64,000 nt of DNA. Source: an uncultured Eubacteriales bacterium. Lineage in GTDB: Bacteria; Bacillota; Clostridia; Lachnospirales; Lachnospiraceae. Location: positions 1 to 64,000 of the forward strand of contig CASFID010000024.1 of NCBI GenBank assembly GCA_949294665.1, read 5' to 3'. Positions 1-7,716 of the stretch are shown here, piece by piece; within the stretch, counting starts at the first letter, position 1; each line of letters begins with the position of its first letter. Under the pieces are notes generated by a model. The model made no database searches. It was not told where the DNA came from and saw nothing but the letters and a program-made list of their open reading frames with translations. The position numbers were made by a program, and so were the translations under genes.

Positions 1-123
1 CTAACAGATCGTTTACACAAAACCTTTGGTTTCCGGACGGATTACGAATTTATCACAAAATCATCTATGCGAACTATCATTAAACAAACCAAACAAGTAA
101 AACCGGAAGCAAAGGAAATATAG
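1..123 (+). CDS. Transposase, C-terminal end only (partial)
   Basis: An open frame enters from the left edge and stops with TAG at 121-123, giving about 40 residues. It contains FGFRTDYEFITK and ends in a lysine-rich tail. This resembles, from memory, the end of IS1634/IS4-type transposases, in which a short GFRTDY-like segment precedes the stop. The catalytic part lies outside the window, so neither intactness nor family can be settled here. A strong hairpin terminator follows 20 bases downstream, consistent with the end of a transcribed gene. The family call is a similarity judgement on very little sequence. Confidence 0.5.
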   Translation, partial: LTDRLHKTFGFRTDYEFITKSSMRTIIKQTKQVKPEAKEI

Positions 124-143
124 CACATATCGTTACAAAAGGG

Positions 144-193
144 AAAATGGCTACAACCCTCATAAAATCAGGGATATAGCCATTTTTTTTTTC
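144..193 (+). terminator. Rho-independent terminator after the transposase end
   Basis: The arms AATGGCTA and TAGCCATT pair, with a second inner pairing of ACCCT and AGGG, and are followed by an uninterrupted run of about twelve T. It sits just after the partial transposase. Confidence 0.85.
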
Positions 194-226
194 TTAAACT
201 GTCAAAGACGGGATTTTATCACAGGT

Positions 227-400
227 TTACTTTTTGTCAATCCTCAATTCTTTAATGATTCCGAGGATCGTGTTTTCGTCTTCCTCCAACTCGTCCGCTA
301 TCTCGGCGACGGCCTTTCCTTTGATGCATTTTTTCATTATTGTGAATGTATCCGACAGCCACAAGCGGTTGATTTCCGCCTCTGGAATCAAGGAAATTTT
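227..400 (-). pseudogene. Remnant of an unrecognised gene, C-terminal part
   Basis: On the minus strand an open frame ending in TAA at 229-227 reads like real protein for about 55 residues, including IMKKCIKGKAVAEIADELEE and ending in ELRIDKK. The segment looks like a small helix-turn-helix or coiled region (KAVAEIADELEEDENTI). Further upstream the frame becomes cysteine-rich and no start or ribosome site is found, so the 5' part has been lost. It resembles tails of small Lachnospiraceae nuclease/transposase-like proteins, but I cannot name the family. It lies between a transposase end and an MFS gene, a plausible place for mobile debris. Confidence 0.35.
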
Positions 401-434
401 TGAACAGTTCCCCGAGACACAGCAGCAAGAATAG

Positions 435-460
435 AATTGCCGAAAGGCAATTTTATTTTA
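435..460 (+). terminator. Hairpin with T-rich tail upstream of the MFS gene
   Basis: AATTGCC, a GAAA tetraloop, GGCAATT, then TTATTTT. It is oriented as a plus-strand terminator although no intact plus-strand gene ends here. It may insulate the MFS gene from transcription arriving from the transposase remnant. Confidence 0.55.
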
Positions 461-529
461 ACTATATACATTCGTTCGGTTGGTATCTAAAGAACTTAAA
501 TATATCCATTTTATCAACAGGAGGGCGAC

Positions 530-1821
530 ATGAAAGAAAAATTATTTACACGGAACTTCTCTTTGCTGATCCTCGGCCAGATCAGCTCCCTGATCGGAAA
601 TTATTCTCTGAAATTTGCCTTATCTATGTATATACTGGAGCAGACCGGATCTGCATCCGTATTTGCCGGGATCACGGCGGTCTCCCTGCTTCCCACGATC
701 CTTCTCTCCCCTTTCGGAAGGATCCTTGCGGACCGGGCGGACCGCAGGAAAATCATGGTCGCGCTGGATACCCTGTCCGGTCTCTGCATCCTGTCCTCCG
801 GCCTTATCCTGTCCTCCGGTCTTATCCGTTCCTCCGGAAGCGCACTGGCGGTCATCGGTACGCTTCTGATCCTGCTGTCCGTCCTGGGGGCGTTTGAATC
901 TCCTACAGTGCAGGCCTGTGTGCCTCAGATACTCTCCGGAGACAATGTCCTGAGAGGAAATGCTGCCGTAAGTCAGGTCCAGGCCGCCGCCTCACTGATC
1001 GCTCCTTTTTCCGGCAGTATCTTCTATACGGCATTCGGGATCCGGACCGTTCTCTTCGCTTCGGCAGCCTGTTTCTTTCTGACGGCTCTGCTGGAATGTT
1101 TCATCCGCCTGAAACACACCGGAGCTTGTCGTATGCAGGGATTTCTATCTGTCATAAAGACTGACTTTGCGGCAAGTATACGTTTTTTATTCCGGCAACA
1201 GACCGCTGTATTAAAACTGCTTCTCCTGGCAGCGCTGATCAGTATGTTCCTGACCGGCGTTCTTGTCATCGGGTTCCCCTATCTGGTGCGTACTGTGCTC
1301 GGGCTGTCCGCCGAACATTACGGAGCTGCGGAAAGCGCCATGGGGATTGCCGCCATCGCAGGAAGCATCGCGGTCGGCGCGGCAGCCGGCAGACTACGGA
1401 CAGTACACATGCCCGGACTTATGATCGCAGCCGGCGTCTTTCTACTGCCCGCAGGTCTTTCTTTCCTGACTCCTGCCTCTCCATTTGCACAATACCTTGT
1501 CCTGCTCCTCTCATTCTGTTGCTGTCAGTTTATCTGCTGCATGTTTTCCGTCTATGCACTTTCTCTCATCCAGCAGAGCACCCCGGAGCATCTGACCGGG
1601 AAAACCATGTCCTGCGTGTACACAGTCTCCCTGTGTGCCCAGCCTTTCGGGCAGATGATATACGGAGCGCTGTTCGATATGTTTTCCGACAGCGTATCTC
1701 TATCCTGCTGCCCAGCGGCCTGCTGATCTGTGCAGTCGGGATTATGTCGACAGGATTTTTCACTCGTCTGGAAACCGGAGTCTCTCCAGAAGAGCATTCA
1801 GTTCTCCGCCGAGAAGAATGA
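530..1821 (+). pseudogene. MFS-family exporter, frameshifted near its C-terminus
   Basis: Twelve-helix major facilitator transporter of the kind annotated as drug or macrolide efflux in Bacillota. It starts at ATG 530 after AGGAGGGCGAC. Helices run from residue 10 onward, and the MFS A-motif region is visible as GRILADRADRRK (about residues 63-74). The intact frame stops at 1726 after 398 residues with a non-hydrophobic, cysteine-rich tail. In the next frame the expected last helix is found at once: SILLPSGLLICAVG then MSTGFFTRLE, running to 1821. A single base lost near 1697 explains this. The restored protein would be about 430 residues, normal for the family. Its restored 3' end overlaps the convergent yihY gene by 62 bases. 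Sequencing error is the main alternative to true decay. Confidence 0.75.
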
Positions 1822-2647
1822 TGTACATACATCCGTAAAGCCACAGCAGGATAAGGATGATCGTTGTCATACTTCCATACATGCTGGAAAATCCTGTAAA
1901 TATATCCAGATATATGGAAAATATAAATGAGATCAACTGCCATCCGAAAGCTGTAAAGACAGCGCCGGGAAGCTGTTTCCTCAAAGTTGTCTCCGCTTTG
2001 TGTTTCCGGTTCGGAAGATATTTATATACAAGGTCCCAGAACACGGTCAGCACGACGAGCGTTACCAGCGTCCGTATGCGCATGATAAAATCCACCACTT
2101 TACTCAGGAAAGGAACATACTCATACACCATTGTGCTGATGCTGTTCCCAAACACAGAGATTATCAGCGAAAGCATGATCGCCAGCAGAAAGAGGACTGT
2201 ATAGATGGAAGCTCTTATCCGCAGATAAAAATAATTTCTCGTCTCCGTGTTGGAATAGATACAGTTCAGTCCCGATGTGACGGAAAGTACCCCTTTGCCC
2301 GCCGACCACAGAGCAACGATCACCGTGACAGGAAGCATTTCCTTCAGATTGATCGACAGCTGTATCAGGGTACTCTGTATTCCCGCCGACACAGAATCCG
2401 GAAAGATCTCCCGCACGGCGTTCAGCACATCGCTCATCTTTACGTCCGTATACTGTACCATCGTAAGCAGGAGGAGAAAGATCGGGATCAGCGAGAGCAC
2501 AAAAAAATACGCCGCCTGAGCCGCATAGGCGCCGGTGTGATGGGAATTCACGGTCGATATAAATTTGTATATCTGGTTTTTGATCATCTTGATCTTATCC
2601 ATAACAGCGCTCACCCCGGGACCTGATATATTTTCCCCGTCAGACAT
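1760..2647 (-). CDS. YihY/BrkB-family inner-membrane protein
   Basis: A 295-residue integral membrane protein of the YihY/virulence factor BrkB family, once mislabelled ribonuclease BN. The family signature is seen in the first helix (AYAAQAAYFFVLSLIPIFLL, about residues 40-59), in the LWSAGKGVLSVTSGLN segment (about 112-127) and in the late helix before GGELNALLERLR. Six transmembrane stretches can be counted. Its function is not established; proposals include membrane transport or lipid-related roles. It is a single gene, convergent with the MFS gene, with a 6S RNA upstream on the same strand. The length is normal for the family. No metal-binding RNase motif is visible, which argues against the old RNase BN label. 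Confidence 0.85.
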   Translation of the reverse strand: MSDGENISGPGVSAVMDKIKMIKNQIYKFISTVNSHHTGAYAAQAAYFFVLSLIPIFLLLLTMVQYTDVKMSDVLNAVREIFPDSVSAGIQSTLIQLSINLKEMLPVTVIVALWSAGKGVLSVTSGLNCIYSNTETRNYFYLRIRASIYTVLFLLAIMLSLIISVFGNSISTMVYEYVPFLSKVVDFIMRIRTLVTLVVLTVFWDLVYKYLPNRKHKAETTLRKQLPGAVFTAFGWQLISFIFSIYLDIFTGFSSMYGSMTTIILILLWLYGCMYIILLGGELNALLERLRFPDE

Positions 2648-2702
2648 TTTTCCGCTTACAGACTGACTGCGCCGTACAAAGAACGCCCGGCAGTCTGGAA
2701 GT

Positions 2703-2936
2703 GGAAAAAGCGGCCGTACAAGACGACCGCCTTTATCTTTGGTAGTTCACCCAAAATGCCGGTCCTGTATTTTGAGTCCTAGCCGCAGCCAGGTGGGCAA
2801 CCGCATCTGCTTTTCTGTCGTCCACTGCGTAATGGAGGCCTGACATATTACAGAAATATAGGAATCCCGTTTAAACAAATGTAGGTTCAAAATTACAGGG
2901 TTATCGAACATCCCAGGTTAACTTTTCTCTTTACTC
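2703..2936 (-). ncRNA. ssrS: 6S RNA (regulator of RNA polymerase)
   Basis: Minus-strand non-coding transcript of about 200-230 nt upstream of yihY. Its two ends form a long imperfect stem: CCTGTAATTTTGA near the 5' side pairs with TCAAAATACAGG near the 3' side, and AGTT/ACC pairs with GGTGAACT outside that. The middle carries an unpaired bulge and an apical arm (TTTTGAACCTAC then GGGATTCCT), the architecture and the short words I associate with Bacillota 6S RNA. A consensus promoter precedes it and a GC-rich hairpin with T-run closes it (AAAGGCGGTCGT, ACGGCCGCTTTTT, about 2703-2735). 6S RNA mimics an open promoter and binds the housekeeping holoenzyme. The end positions are estimates. Confidence 0.75.
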
Positions 2937-2943
2937 TACAAGT

Positions 2944-2972
2944 ATTATACTCCAGTTATATGGTTTTTACAA
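2944..2972 (-). promoter_or_regulatory. Promoter of the 6S RNA
   Basis: On the minus strand TTGTAA (2972-2967), a 17-base spacer and TATAAT (2949-2944). The predicted start lies about 7 bases further, near 2937, matching the 5' end of the RNA stem. Confidence 0.75.
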
Positions 2973-3108
2973 CTGATTATTTTTGCCATACAGATCCATG
3001 CACCGCCACATACTCGTACAGTTTAGCCGCATCATTTTTCAATATCGTGCATTTTCCCCGACAATATGCTATCATAAAATGGAAAACGACTTAAAGGAGA
3101 CCTGCATT

Positions 3109-3891
3109 ATGAAAATGAATGAACTAAAGCTTGTCTATTTCAGTCCCACAGGAGCAACGAGAAAGGCTGTTATGGAAACAGCCCGCAGCATTGATCTTCG
3201 ATCCGTGTCTTTCGATTTCTCTGTCTACAAAGAAAAACGCCCGGCGCTGAAGTTTGCGCACGATGATTTTGCTCTTTTCGGCATTCCTGTTTATTACGGA
3301 CGTGTTCCGGCTCTTTTTATGGAATATCTGGATAATATTTCCGGTGACGGCACTCCTGCCGCGCTCATCGCTACATATGGATGCCGGGAATACGACGACG
3401 CGCTCCTTGAGCTAAAGACAGAAGTGGAAAAGCGCGGATTTAAAGTCATAGGAGCTGCCGCATTTCCCGCGGAACACTCGATCGTCCCGACGATCGGGGC
3501 AAGACGTCCCAACAAGGCTGATATGAAGATCATCTCCGAGTTCGGGATCGAACTGAACCGGATCCTGAGAAAAGAAGATTCCTTTGACCACATCAACGTT
3601 CAGCTCCCCGGGAAAACCCCGTACACAAAATACGGGAAGAATGTTCTCTTTCCCAAAGCAGACGCCGGCTCATGCACTCTTTGCGGTTCCTGCGCCAAAG
3701 TCTGTCCTGCCGGAGCGATCCCTCTCAAAGAGCCGGGCAAGACAGATACTTCAAAATGCATCGGCTGCATGAAATGCGTCCGTGTCTGTAAGCAGAACGC
3801 CCGAAGCGTCAACTCACTGAAAATGAGGATTGCCGAAGGGAAACTAAAGAAAATCTGCCAGAGTGATAAAAAGGCAGACGTGTTTCTGTAG
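3109..3891 (+). CDS. EFR1-family flavodoxin-ferredoxin protein
   Basis: A 260-residue electron-transfer protein. The N-terminal half is flavodoxin-like with the FMN phosphate loop SPTGATRK (residues 12-19). The C-terminal part has two 4Fe-4S motifs, CTLCGSCAKVCP (from residue 189) and CIGCMKCVRVCK (from 217). The family is common in anaerobic Bacillota and its physiological partners are not known. ATG 3109 is chosen because AAAGGAGA lies 8 bases upstream and the flavodoxin strand ELKLVYFSPTG begins at once; an upstream in-frame ATG at 2983 would add a leader without similarity. It is a single gene facing the sensory hydrogenase operon. A cytoplasmic redox role is likely. Confidence 0.88.
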   Translation: MKMNELKLVYFSPTGATRKAVMETARSIDLRSVSFDFSVYKEKRPALKFAHDDFALFGIPVYYGRVPALFMEYLDNISGDGTPAALIATYGCREYDDALLELKTEVEKRGFKVIGAAAFPAEHSIVPTIGARRPNKADMKIISEFGIELNRILRKEDSFDHINVQLPGKTPYTKYGKNVLFPKADAGSCTLCGSCAKVCPAGAIPLKEPGKTDTSKCIGCMKCVRVCKQNARSVNSLKMRIAEGKLKKICQSDKKADVFL

Positions 3892-3935
3892 GGCAGATGC
3901 AGTCCGCCGCATCTGTCTCGGCGTCCGGGCCGCCG

Positions 3936-3978
3936 GAGAAAGACCGGCCTGCATTTGAGATTCATTTACAGGCCGTCT
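3936..3978 (-). terminator. Terminator of the hydS-phosphatase operon
   Basis: Read on the minus strand, AGACGGCCTG and CAGGCCGGTCT form a stem, followed by TTCTCC. It lies 28 bases beyond the phosphatase stop codon. Confidence 0.6.
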
Positions 3979-4006
3979 TATCTCCCCCGCGGTCCGGGTG
4001 TATTCC

Positions 4007-5182
4007 TCAATAATACTTCACTGTCACATGTTTTCCCATCTCTTTCGATATTCGGATAAGCTGATCGACCAGGTTCTGTCTCATGCTCAGATCGAAATTG
4101 AGTTCTGATTCTTTATGCGCTTCATTTATGGCTGTCCCGACAAAAAGGTTCAACTCGGTGCACTCTTCGATGAGAAGTTTCGCCAGACGGGACGCGCCGT
4201 TATCGGCGTCCAGTTCGTCGAAAAACTCAGCGTCAAACTCATCGTTTACATATTTCTTCAGAAGTTTCAGGCTCTTTCCCAGAGTGAGCACTCCTTCTGT
4301 CACAAGATCGATGCCCTCGATCTCGGCCATAGGCGGTACGTCCGGATTACGGCTGTCTACTTTCGTCGTGATCTCTTTCCCAAGCACCCGGGCGGCGATA
4401 TTGGCGCTCGTTCCGCCGGATACTACTTTCTTTCCCTCCGAATGCATAAAATCATGCATCAGGCGTTCGTCATCGTCCTTTTCTTTCGGCGGTCCGGTGA
4501 AAATGTTCACCACACGCCGCTCGATCACTCTCGCAACAGCCACCGTCGTATCGTCTCCCGGCCTGTCCTCATACAGCTCGTCGCACGCCTGACTGAGCAT
4601 AACGGCCAGTCTGGAGGCGGACAGCGTCTTTTTCGTGCATTTGAGCGTATACTCTGCCATAGCGTCCCATGTCCATCCCTGCAGGTTCAGGACAGATCCG
4701 GCCCCGGCATAGATAACGCCGTCGCTCATCAGCACGAAACAGTCATTCTTCTTCACGGCAAACCTGTACTCGTGAACCTTTTTTCCTCCGATCTCACGTG
4801 TCTCATACGGATAATGCACGAGCTTTCCGTCCCGGATGAACACGCAGGACGGGTTGTCAAATTCCGCCAGATACGCATTTCCGTTATGGAAGATCTGCAG
4901 GATAGAAAACGTGGCGTATGCGACTTTTCTCACCTTACAGACCGGGAGCGTCTTGGCGATCGTCTCGACGCACGACTCGATCTGCGCCCCCTCATACAGC
5001 ATCGTCCCCAGGATCTTGGAAGTCAGCGTCGCCAGTATATTGGCCTTGACTCCGCTTCCCATGCCGTCGGCGAGGATCACGATGTCCGAATCTTTTGTCT
5101 TTAAGATCTCCACTTTATCCCCGCATAATTCTTCCTGGTATTTGTTCAGGCTCTTCCATGCCGCATCGATACTCACACTCAT
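4007..5182 (-). CDS. SpoIIE-type PP2C serine phosphatase paired with a sensory hydrogenase
   Basis: A 391-residue cytoplasmic protein with a SpoIIE-like PP2C phosphatase core. Metal-binding motifs are visible: VILADGMGSGVKA (about residues 35-47), LMSDGVIYAG (about 150-160) and PGDDTTVAVARV near 206-217. After residue 220 an extra domain with KVVSGGTSANIAARVLGKEI and a long helical tail (to 391) follows. In partner-switching systems such phosphatases dephosphorylate a protein that a GHKL-type kinase phosphorylates. It lies 51 bases downstream of the PAS-containing sensory hydrogenase and is surely co-transcribed. This pairing recurs in anaerobic Bacillota and is taken to couple H2 or redox state to protein phosphorylation. 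The substrate is unknown; candidates sit at 20.5-29.4 kb. ATG 5182 follows GGTGAG at a loose spacing. Confidence 0.85.
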   Translation of the reverse strand: MSVSIDAAWKSLNKYQEELCGDKVEILKTKDSDIVILADGMGSGVKANILATLTSKILGTMLYEGAQIESCVETIAKTLPVCKVRKVAYATFSILQIFHNGNAYLAEFDNPSCVFIRDGKLVHYPYETREIGGKKVHEYRFAVKKNDCFVLMSDGVIYAGAGSVLNLQGWTWDAMAEYTLKCTKKTLSASRLAVMLSQACDELYEDRPGDDTTVAVARVIERRVVNIFTGPPKEKDDDERLMHDFMHSEGKKVVSGGTSANIAARVLGKEITTKVDSRNPDVPPMAEIEGIDLVTEGVLTLGKSLKLLKKYVNDEFDAEFFDELDADNGASRLAKLLIEECTELNLFVGTAINEAHKESELNFDLSMRQNLVDQLIRISKEMGKHVTVKYY

Positions 5183-5233
5183 GGACTGTTCTCACCCCAT
5201 TTCCGTTCAGACAGTTCTTCTCTTTTCTCTCTA

Positions 5234-6943
5234 CTAATCTTCCTCGTTCAGGATCGAGTCTCTCAGTTTCGTAAGCGTTACTTTGGTCTCCGCCGTCGTC
5301 TCTCCGAGAAGCCCTGCGATCTCCTGAGCCACCATCATCTGTTTCTCGATGACTTTCTGCGCCATCTCCACAGTCTCCACTTTCAGATTGTAGTGTTGCT
5401 CCTTTATCTTCTCATCCCTTGTGATATCCCTGAACATCACAAGGACGGCGTCCAGTTTCTCTATGTATACGATCGTCTCTTCCGCTGTGATCGTCCCCTT
5501 GACAAGCTTCACTTTTTTATGCAGGATGGATCCTCTTGTAAGCAGAGCGTTCTCGATATCCTCCGTCTCGATAAATTCAAAGATATACCGCTGGATTGCC
5601 TCGTCGTGCCCCACTCCGAGCAGCTCCTGGCCTTTCGGATTGCAGTCCAGGATCTTCATATCATTGCCGACCACGAATATCATATTCGGCGTCACGTCCA
5701 TTACCACATTGGACATGGACTCGGCCTGTGCCAGCGCATAGGGCATACACATGGAGAGTTCCGCTTTTCCCTGGAAGACGGCGACGGCTTTTTCCCTGCA
5801 CGTGGAATAACCGCAGGCCCCGCAGTTCAGTTCGTCCTCCGGCGTATACTTGCCTGTGGACCGCAGGATAGTTCTGATCTGCTCCTCAGACGGACGGATG
5901 TCTGAGATGCTGTGGTCGCCGAAATGTTTATACATCTCCTCTGTACTCATATCCGGCAGATCCCTCGCGGCCTTGTAGGAGACGACATCCTCGATCTTTA
6001 CCTTTGTCTTTACATAGGAAGTATTCCAGTGAGCAGATGCGGGACCTTTCGCACATCCGCCCTCGCACACGTTCGCCTCGATGAAGCAGTGGTCCAGCTC
6101 GCCTTTTCTCAGACATTCCAGCATCTCCATGCAGTTCTCCAGCCCGTCTACGAACACCTTGTGATATCCGTCCGCATCCTCCTCGGTGATCACGGACTGG
6201 ATCACGCCTCCGCTTACCGGATACAGGCGGTTGATGTTTGGATCAGGGTTCCCCATCGGCCTGTCCTCGCAGGAACGGATATCGATCCCGGATTCCCGAA
6301 GCCACAGAGCCAGTTCTTCAAATGTCAGGATGGCGTCTATGGCTCCTGTGACTCTCTTATCTCCGATCGCCTCCTGCTTCTTCGCGATACACGGTCCCAG
6401 AAAGACGACTTTCACATCAGGTCCGTACAGTTTTCTGATATAGCGTCCGTGCGCGATCATGGGGGATACGACGGGAGCCATCAGTTTCGCACAGTCAGGA
6501 TAGTATTTTTCGATCAGGTCGTTTACGCTGGGGCAGCATGTGGTAATGATGTTGGGCATCTCCCCCGCCCTGACAAGCTTCTTGTACTCGTCTGTCACTA
6601 GAGCCGCTCCCTCGGCCGTCTCCCGCACTTCATAAAAGCCCAGCTTCTGGAGCGCGTCCACTACCTGTCCGGGCCGGTCAAAGTCCAGCACTCCTGCGTA
6701 GGACGGCGCGATGGATATGATCGTCTTACACCCCCGGCTTAAATATCCTTTCACCCGTTCGAGATCACTGGCAAATGTCTTCGCATTCTGCGGACAGACT
6801 TCGAGACAGCGTCCGCAGTTGATACAGTGATCCACCATAATGCGCGCCTGCTCGTCCCGGACCGATATGGCTTTCACCGCACAGTGGCGGACGCATTTGT
6901 AGCAGTGCCGGCATCTGGCGTCTTTAAAATCAATGACTTGCAT
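5234..6943 (-). CDS. Sensory [FeFe]-hydrogenase with PAS domain (HydS type)
   Basis: A 569-residue putative H2/redox sensor. Order of domains: two 4Fe-4S motifs (CRHCYKCVRHC from residue 11; CINCGRCLEVCP from 40), a hydrogenase catalytic-like domain (about 70-320), an extra cysteine cluster NCGACGYSTC (373-382), a PAS domain (about 410-520) and a C-terminal coiled region. The three H-cluster loops are present in altered form: TTCCPSV (134-140) for TSCCPxW, GPCIAKKQEA (183-192) for the MPC loop, and EANVCEGGCAKG (289-300). All cluster cysteines appear kept while neighbouring catalytic residues differ, as described for sensory hydrogenases of group C/D. AAAGGAGG lies just before ATG 6943. It is the first gene of an operon with the SpoIIE phosphatase. 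PAS dimerisation may pass the signal to the phosphatase. Confidence 0.88.
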   Translation of the reverse strand: MQVIDFKDARCRHCYKCVRHCAVKAISVRDEQARIMVDHCINCGRCLEVCPQNAKTFASDLERVKGYLSRGCKTIISIAPSYAGVLDFDRPGQVVDALQKLGFYEVRETAEGAALVTDEYKKLVRAGEMPNIITTCCPSVNDLIEKYYPDCAKLMAPVVSPMIAHGRYIRKLYGPDVKVVFLGPCIAKKQEAIGDKRVTGAIDAILTFEELALWLRESGIDIRSCEDRPMGNPDPNINRLYPVSGGVIQSVITEEDADGYHKVFVDGLENCMEMLECLRKGELDHCFIEANVCEGGCAKGPASAHWNTSYVKTKVKIEDVVSYKAARDLPDMSTEEMYKHFGDHSISDIRPSEEQIRTILRSTGKYTPEDELNCGACGYSTCREKAVAVFQGKAELSMCMPYALAQAESMSNVVMDVTPNMIFVVGNDMKILDCNPKGQELLGVGHDEAIQRYIFEFIETEDIENALLTRGSILHKKVKLVKGTITAEETIVYIEKLDAVLVMFRDITRDEKIKEQHYNLKVETVEMAQKVIEKQMMVAQEIAGLLGETTAETKVTLTKLRDSILNEED

Positions 6944-7154
6944 CGTGTACTCCTCCTTTCCGGCCAGCGTTGGCGCACAATGGGAAATGCGCTTCTTGTA
7001 CGCCTATGCTATCATTTTACCAGAGAAGTGGCAGAATATCTATCCTTTGAAACTTTTTATCCTTTTTCTCCGTCTAATATGTGTAACGGTTACAACCAGT
7101 AAGTACGGCGCCGCCATTTCAGGATTTATTTCCAAAAGGAGGAAAGCACATTTC

Positions 7155-7703
7155 ATGCACCTGTCAGAAAGAAAGGAGGGGAACTCTCTGAAAACTCTTG
7201 TCATAAAAGCGCGAAAGGGCGATGCCCGGGCGTTTATCCGGCTGATAGATATGAACACACAGAGCATGTACAAGATCGCCAGGTCTTATTTAACCAGCGA
7301 CGAGGACATTGCAGACGCCATTCAGGATACGATCGAGACCTGCTACAGGACTATTGCACGTCTGGAAGACGCAGATTATTTTCGTACATGGCTGACGCGC
7401 ATCCTGATCAACAAATGCATCGATATCATCAGAAAGAACAGACGGGAACGGCCTGTCAGCGAATTTCCCGAATACGGAGAAGTCAGCACGGAACTGAGCA
7501 ACTGCGAATTTAACGATCTTATGAATACTCTTGATGAAAAATACCGGACAATCCTCCTGCTGTACTATGGAGAGGGTTTCAAGATCAGCGAGATCGCCCG
7601 GCTTCTGGACATGGAGGAAAACACTGTAAAGACACGGCTTTCCAGAGGGCGCAGGAAATTCAGAGACATCTGGACCGCCCAGGATGCCGTTCAACAGAAT
7701 TAG
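7155..7703 (+). CDS. ECF-type RNA polymerase sigma factor
   Basis: A sigma-70-family extracytoplasmic-function factor of about 182 residues with region 2 (MYKIARSYLTSDEDIADAIQ) and region 4 (YRTILLLYYGEGFKISEIA, then NTVKTRLSRGR). Two starts are possible. ATG 7155 has AAAAGGAGG upstream at a long spacing of 11-12 bases. CTG 7188 lies just behind AAAGGAGGGG and would begin exactly at the conserved KTLVIKARKGD. I list the ATG, but the shorter form is credible. The next gene follows after 13 bases and encodes a membrane protein likely to act as its anti-sigma partner. The stimulus is unknown. Confidence 0.9.
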   Translation: MHLSERKEGNSLKTLVIKARKGDARAFIRLIDMNTQSMYKIARSYLTSDEDIADAIQDTIETCYRTIARLEDADYFRTWLTRILINKCIDIIRKNRRERPVSEFPEYGEVSTELSNCEFNDLMNTLDEKYRTILLLYYGEGFKISEIARLLDMEENTVKTRLSRGRRKFRDIWTAQDAVQQN

Positions 7704-7716
7704 AGGAGGAAGAACT

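Noticed and set aside
234-434. Plus-strand open frame of 66 codons
   Set aside because: Serine-rich and low-complexity; the opposite strand reads as a better protein remnant, and no ribosome site is present.
1760-2647. Annotation as ribonuclease BN
   Set aside because: It is a six-helix membrane protein of the YihY/BrkB family without nuclease motifs.
4115-5104. Plus-strand frame of 329 codons opposite the SpoIIE phosphatase
   Set aside because: No domain or ribosome site; the minus strand carries PP2C motifs.
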